Positions 63,323-64,000 of a DNA stretch of 64,000 nucleotides are shown here, piece after piece. The translations under genes were made by a program, and so were the position numbers. A model generated the notes under the pieces. That model saw only the letters and a program-made list of their open reading frames with translations. It did not search any database and was not told where the DNA came from. This DNA is from Pseudoflavonifractor capillosus (GTDB lineage Bacteria; Bacillota; Clostridia; Oscillospirales; Oscillospiraceae), in the NCBI RefSeq assembly GCF_016899775.1, contig NZ_JACJJE010000010.1, positions 18,631 through 82,630 on the forward strand, given 5' to 3'. How positions within the stretch are numbered: position 1 is the first letter of the stretch; every line of letters starts with the position of its first letter.

Positions 63323-63351
63323 TTGAAATATTGGATATGCCGTGCTACAAT
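63323..63351 (+). promoter_or_regulatory. Strong promoter inside the invertible segment
   Basis: TTGAAA (63323-63328), 17 bases and TACAAT (63346-63351), with TG one base before the -10 (TGCTACAAT), an extended -10 promoter. No gene follows on this strand. It now runs into the 3' end of the recombinase gene, giving antisense RNA. Confidence 0.72.
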
Positions 63352-63402
63352 GCACTTAAGTATATGTCAAGATTTGGTGTTCTTGCAAAAATCTATGAGT
63401 CT

Positions 63403-63416
63403 AAACACCTATTTTG
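63403..63416 (-). repeat. Right inverted repeat of the promoter switch
   Basis: AAACACCTATTTTG, the exact reverse complement of 63138-63151. It lies in the loop of a dyad CTATGAG (63393-63399) / CTCATAG (63418-63424) that may be the recombinase gene's terminator. Confidence 0.75.
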
Positions 63417-63418
63417 TC

Positions 63419-64000
63419 TCATAGGATCAATCGCATTTTTCTTAAAATTCCCGCGTGCTCCGCCCCGGTGGAGATGAGGTAGATCCGGGTGGTTTCGATG
63501 GAGCTGTGGCCCAGTACGTCGGCCAGCTTCACCACATCCCGGCACACCCGGTAAAATGTGCGTGCAAACAGGTGGCGCAGGTTATGGGGGAACACCTTGC
63601 TGGGGGCCACCCCGGCCGTTTTGCACAGCCGTTTCATCTCCGCCCAGATTTGCCGTCTGGACAAGCTCTTTCCGCTTCTGGTGAGAAAAATCTCACCGGA
63701 GGCGGTTTTTTGCGCCCTGGCATACTTTTTCAGCTTCCGGCACAGTTTCCCCGGCAGCAAAATGGTGCGCAGCTTGCCCTTCAGGGAGATCTCCGCCCGC
63801 CCCGCCTGGGCGGCCTCCACGGTGATATACTTCACCTCGCTCACCCGGATGCCGGTGGCGCAGATGGTCTCCAGCAGCAACGCCAGCCGTTCCCGGCCCA
63901 GACCGTGGGCGGCGTCCAGCAGCCGCTGGTACTCCTCCCGGGTCAGCTCCCGCCGGTCGTCCCGGAACAGCTTCCGCTGGATTTTCAGGGCCTTCACCTT
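63419..64000 (-). CDS. Tyrosine recombinase, probable DNA invertase (runs off the right edge)
   Basis: About 194 residues are visible, covering the whole catalytic domain: R51 (ATGIRVSEV), K73/K75 (LKGKLRT), H138 and R141 (FPHNLRH), H164 (GHSS) and Y173 (TRIYLIS), numbered from the GTG at 63997. The frame stays open to the window edge, and the usual N-terminal core-binding domain would lie outside, so the true start is probably off-window. It stands alone beside the inverted repeats rather than within phage genes, as invertases of phase-variable promoters do. Confidence 0.85.
   Translation of the reverse strand, partial: KVKALKIQRKLFRDDRRELTREEYQRLLDAAHGLGRERLALLLETICATGIRVSEVKYITVEAAQAGRAEISLKGKLRTILLPGKLCRKLKKYARAQKTASGEIFLTRSGKSLSRRQIWAEMKRLCKTAGVAPSKVFPHNLRHLFARTFYRVCRDVVKLADVLGHSSIETTRIYLISTGAEHAGILRKMRLIL

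Larger units (their letters stand above)
63138..63416. other. Candidate 279-bp invertible promoter segment
   Basis: A non-coding segment bounded by perfect 14-bp inverted repeats, with a tyrosine recombinase gene starting its stop codon three bases beyond the right repeat and an operon of two surface proteins beyond the left one. An extended -10 promoter inside points rightward, away from the surface genes. Inversion would place it reading into them with a leader of about 150 bases. In the present state the reverse strand has TTGACA with only a poor -10 (TAGCAC), so the operon is probably OFF or low. Confidence 0.65.

Overview
The window (about 50-55 % GC by eye) looks like the chromosome of an anaerobic, low-redox Gram-positive of the class Clostridia, most likely an Oscillospiraceae-type gut bacterium. 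The reasons are S-layer-homology (SLH) surface proteins, strong AGGAGG ribosome binding sites, many TTG/GTG starts, TRAP and tripartite tricarboxylate (TTT) carriers for organic acids, an AbfT/But-type CoA-transferase, acylating aldehyde dehydrogenase chemistry and iron-sulfur cysteine desulfidase. The exact genus is not decided by the sequence.

Region 1 (1-7.4 kb) is the right end of an integrative mobilizable element. It holds a type I methylase hsdM (running off the left edge) translationally coupled to an HTH regulator, a MobV relaxase with a candidate oriT, a primase/DUF3987 replication protein with a possible antisense RNA in its leader, a small HTH protein, a divergent XRE repressor with paired operators, and a tyrosine integrase. 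It is followed by an IS30-like scar.

Region 2 (8-22 kb) is catabolic. A GntR/FCD regulator, a RocB-like M20 peptidase and a divergent TRAP transporter share mirror-image operators placed just downstream of both promoters. A LarA-type racemase follows. Then comes an operon of GABA-type aminotransferase, flavin-binding protein, CoA-acylating aldehyde dehydrogenase and CoA-transferase that could turn an omega-amino acid into an acyl-CoA, with an AraC regulator at its 3' side. Around 22 kb there is an integration scar: the 3' half of a CAT-anticodon tRNA followed by its terminator.

Region 3 (22.6-30 kb) is a LysR-linked operon of three aldo/keto reductases, a flavin reductase and a strange lipoprotein esterase fused to a two-[4Fe-4S] ferredoxin. 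Next to it is a second chimera, a broken metallo-beta-lactamase-fold gene fused to the end of an ADP-ribosylglycohydrolase.

Region 4 (30-49.6 kb) holds acid-sugar and organic-acid modules. A PrpR-type regulator with a degenerate AAA+ domain is divergent from an operon for four-carbon acid sugars (PPC protein, HIBADH-family dehydrogenase, TRAP carrier, zinc dehydrogenase, DUF1537 kinase, PdxA2). A GntR/UTRA regulator, a cysteine desulfidase, an opine-dehydrogenase-like enzyme, a UroD-family protein and a complete TTT carrier follow.

Region 5 (49.9-64 kb) is the cell envelope. A MarR-controlled heterodimeric ABC exporter, a two-component system and a Ser/Asn-rich lipoprotein come first. Two copies of one structured RNA, with a covarying stem and a terminator, lie before the exporter and before the lipoprotein. 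The end of the window carries a large SLH protein and a GLUG-like secreted protein whose promoter region is a 279-bp segment bounded by perfect 14-bp inverted repeats. A strong promoter inside it currently points away from the surface genes, and a tyrosine recombinase gene abuts it. I read this as a phase-variable promoter switch, shown in the OFF orientation, and it is the most interesting item in the window.
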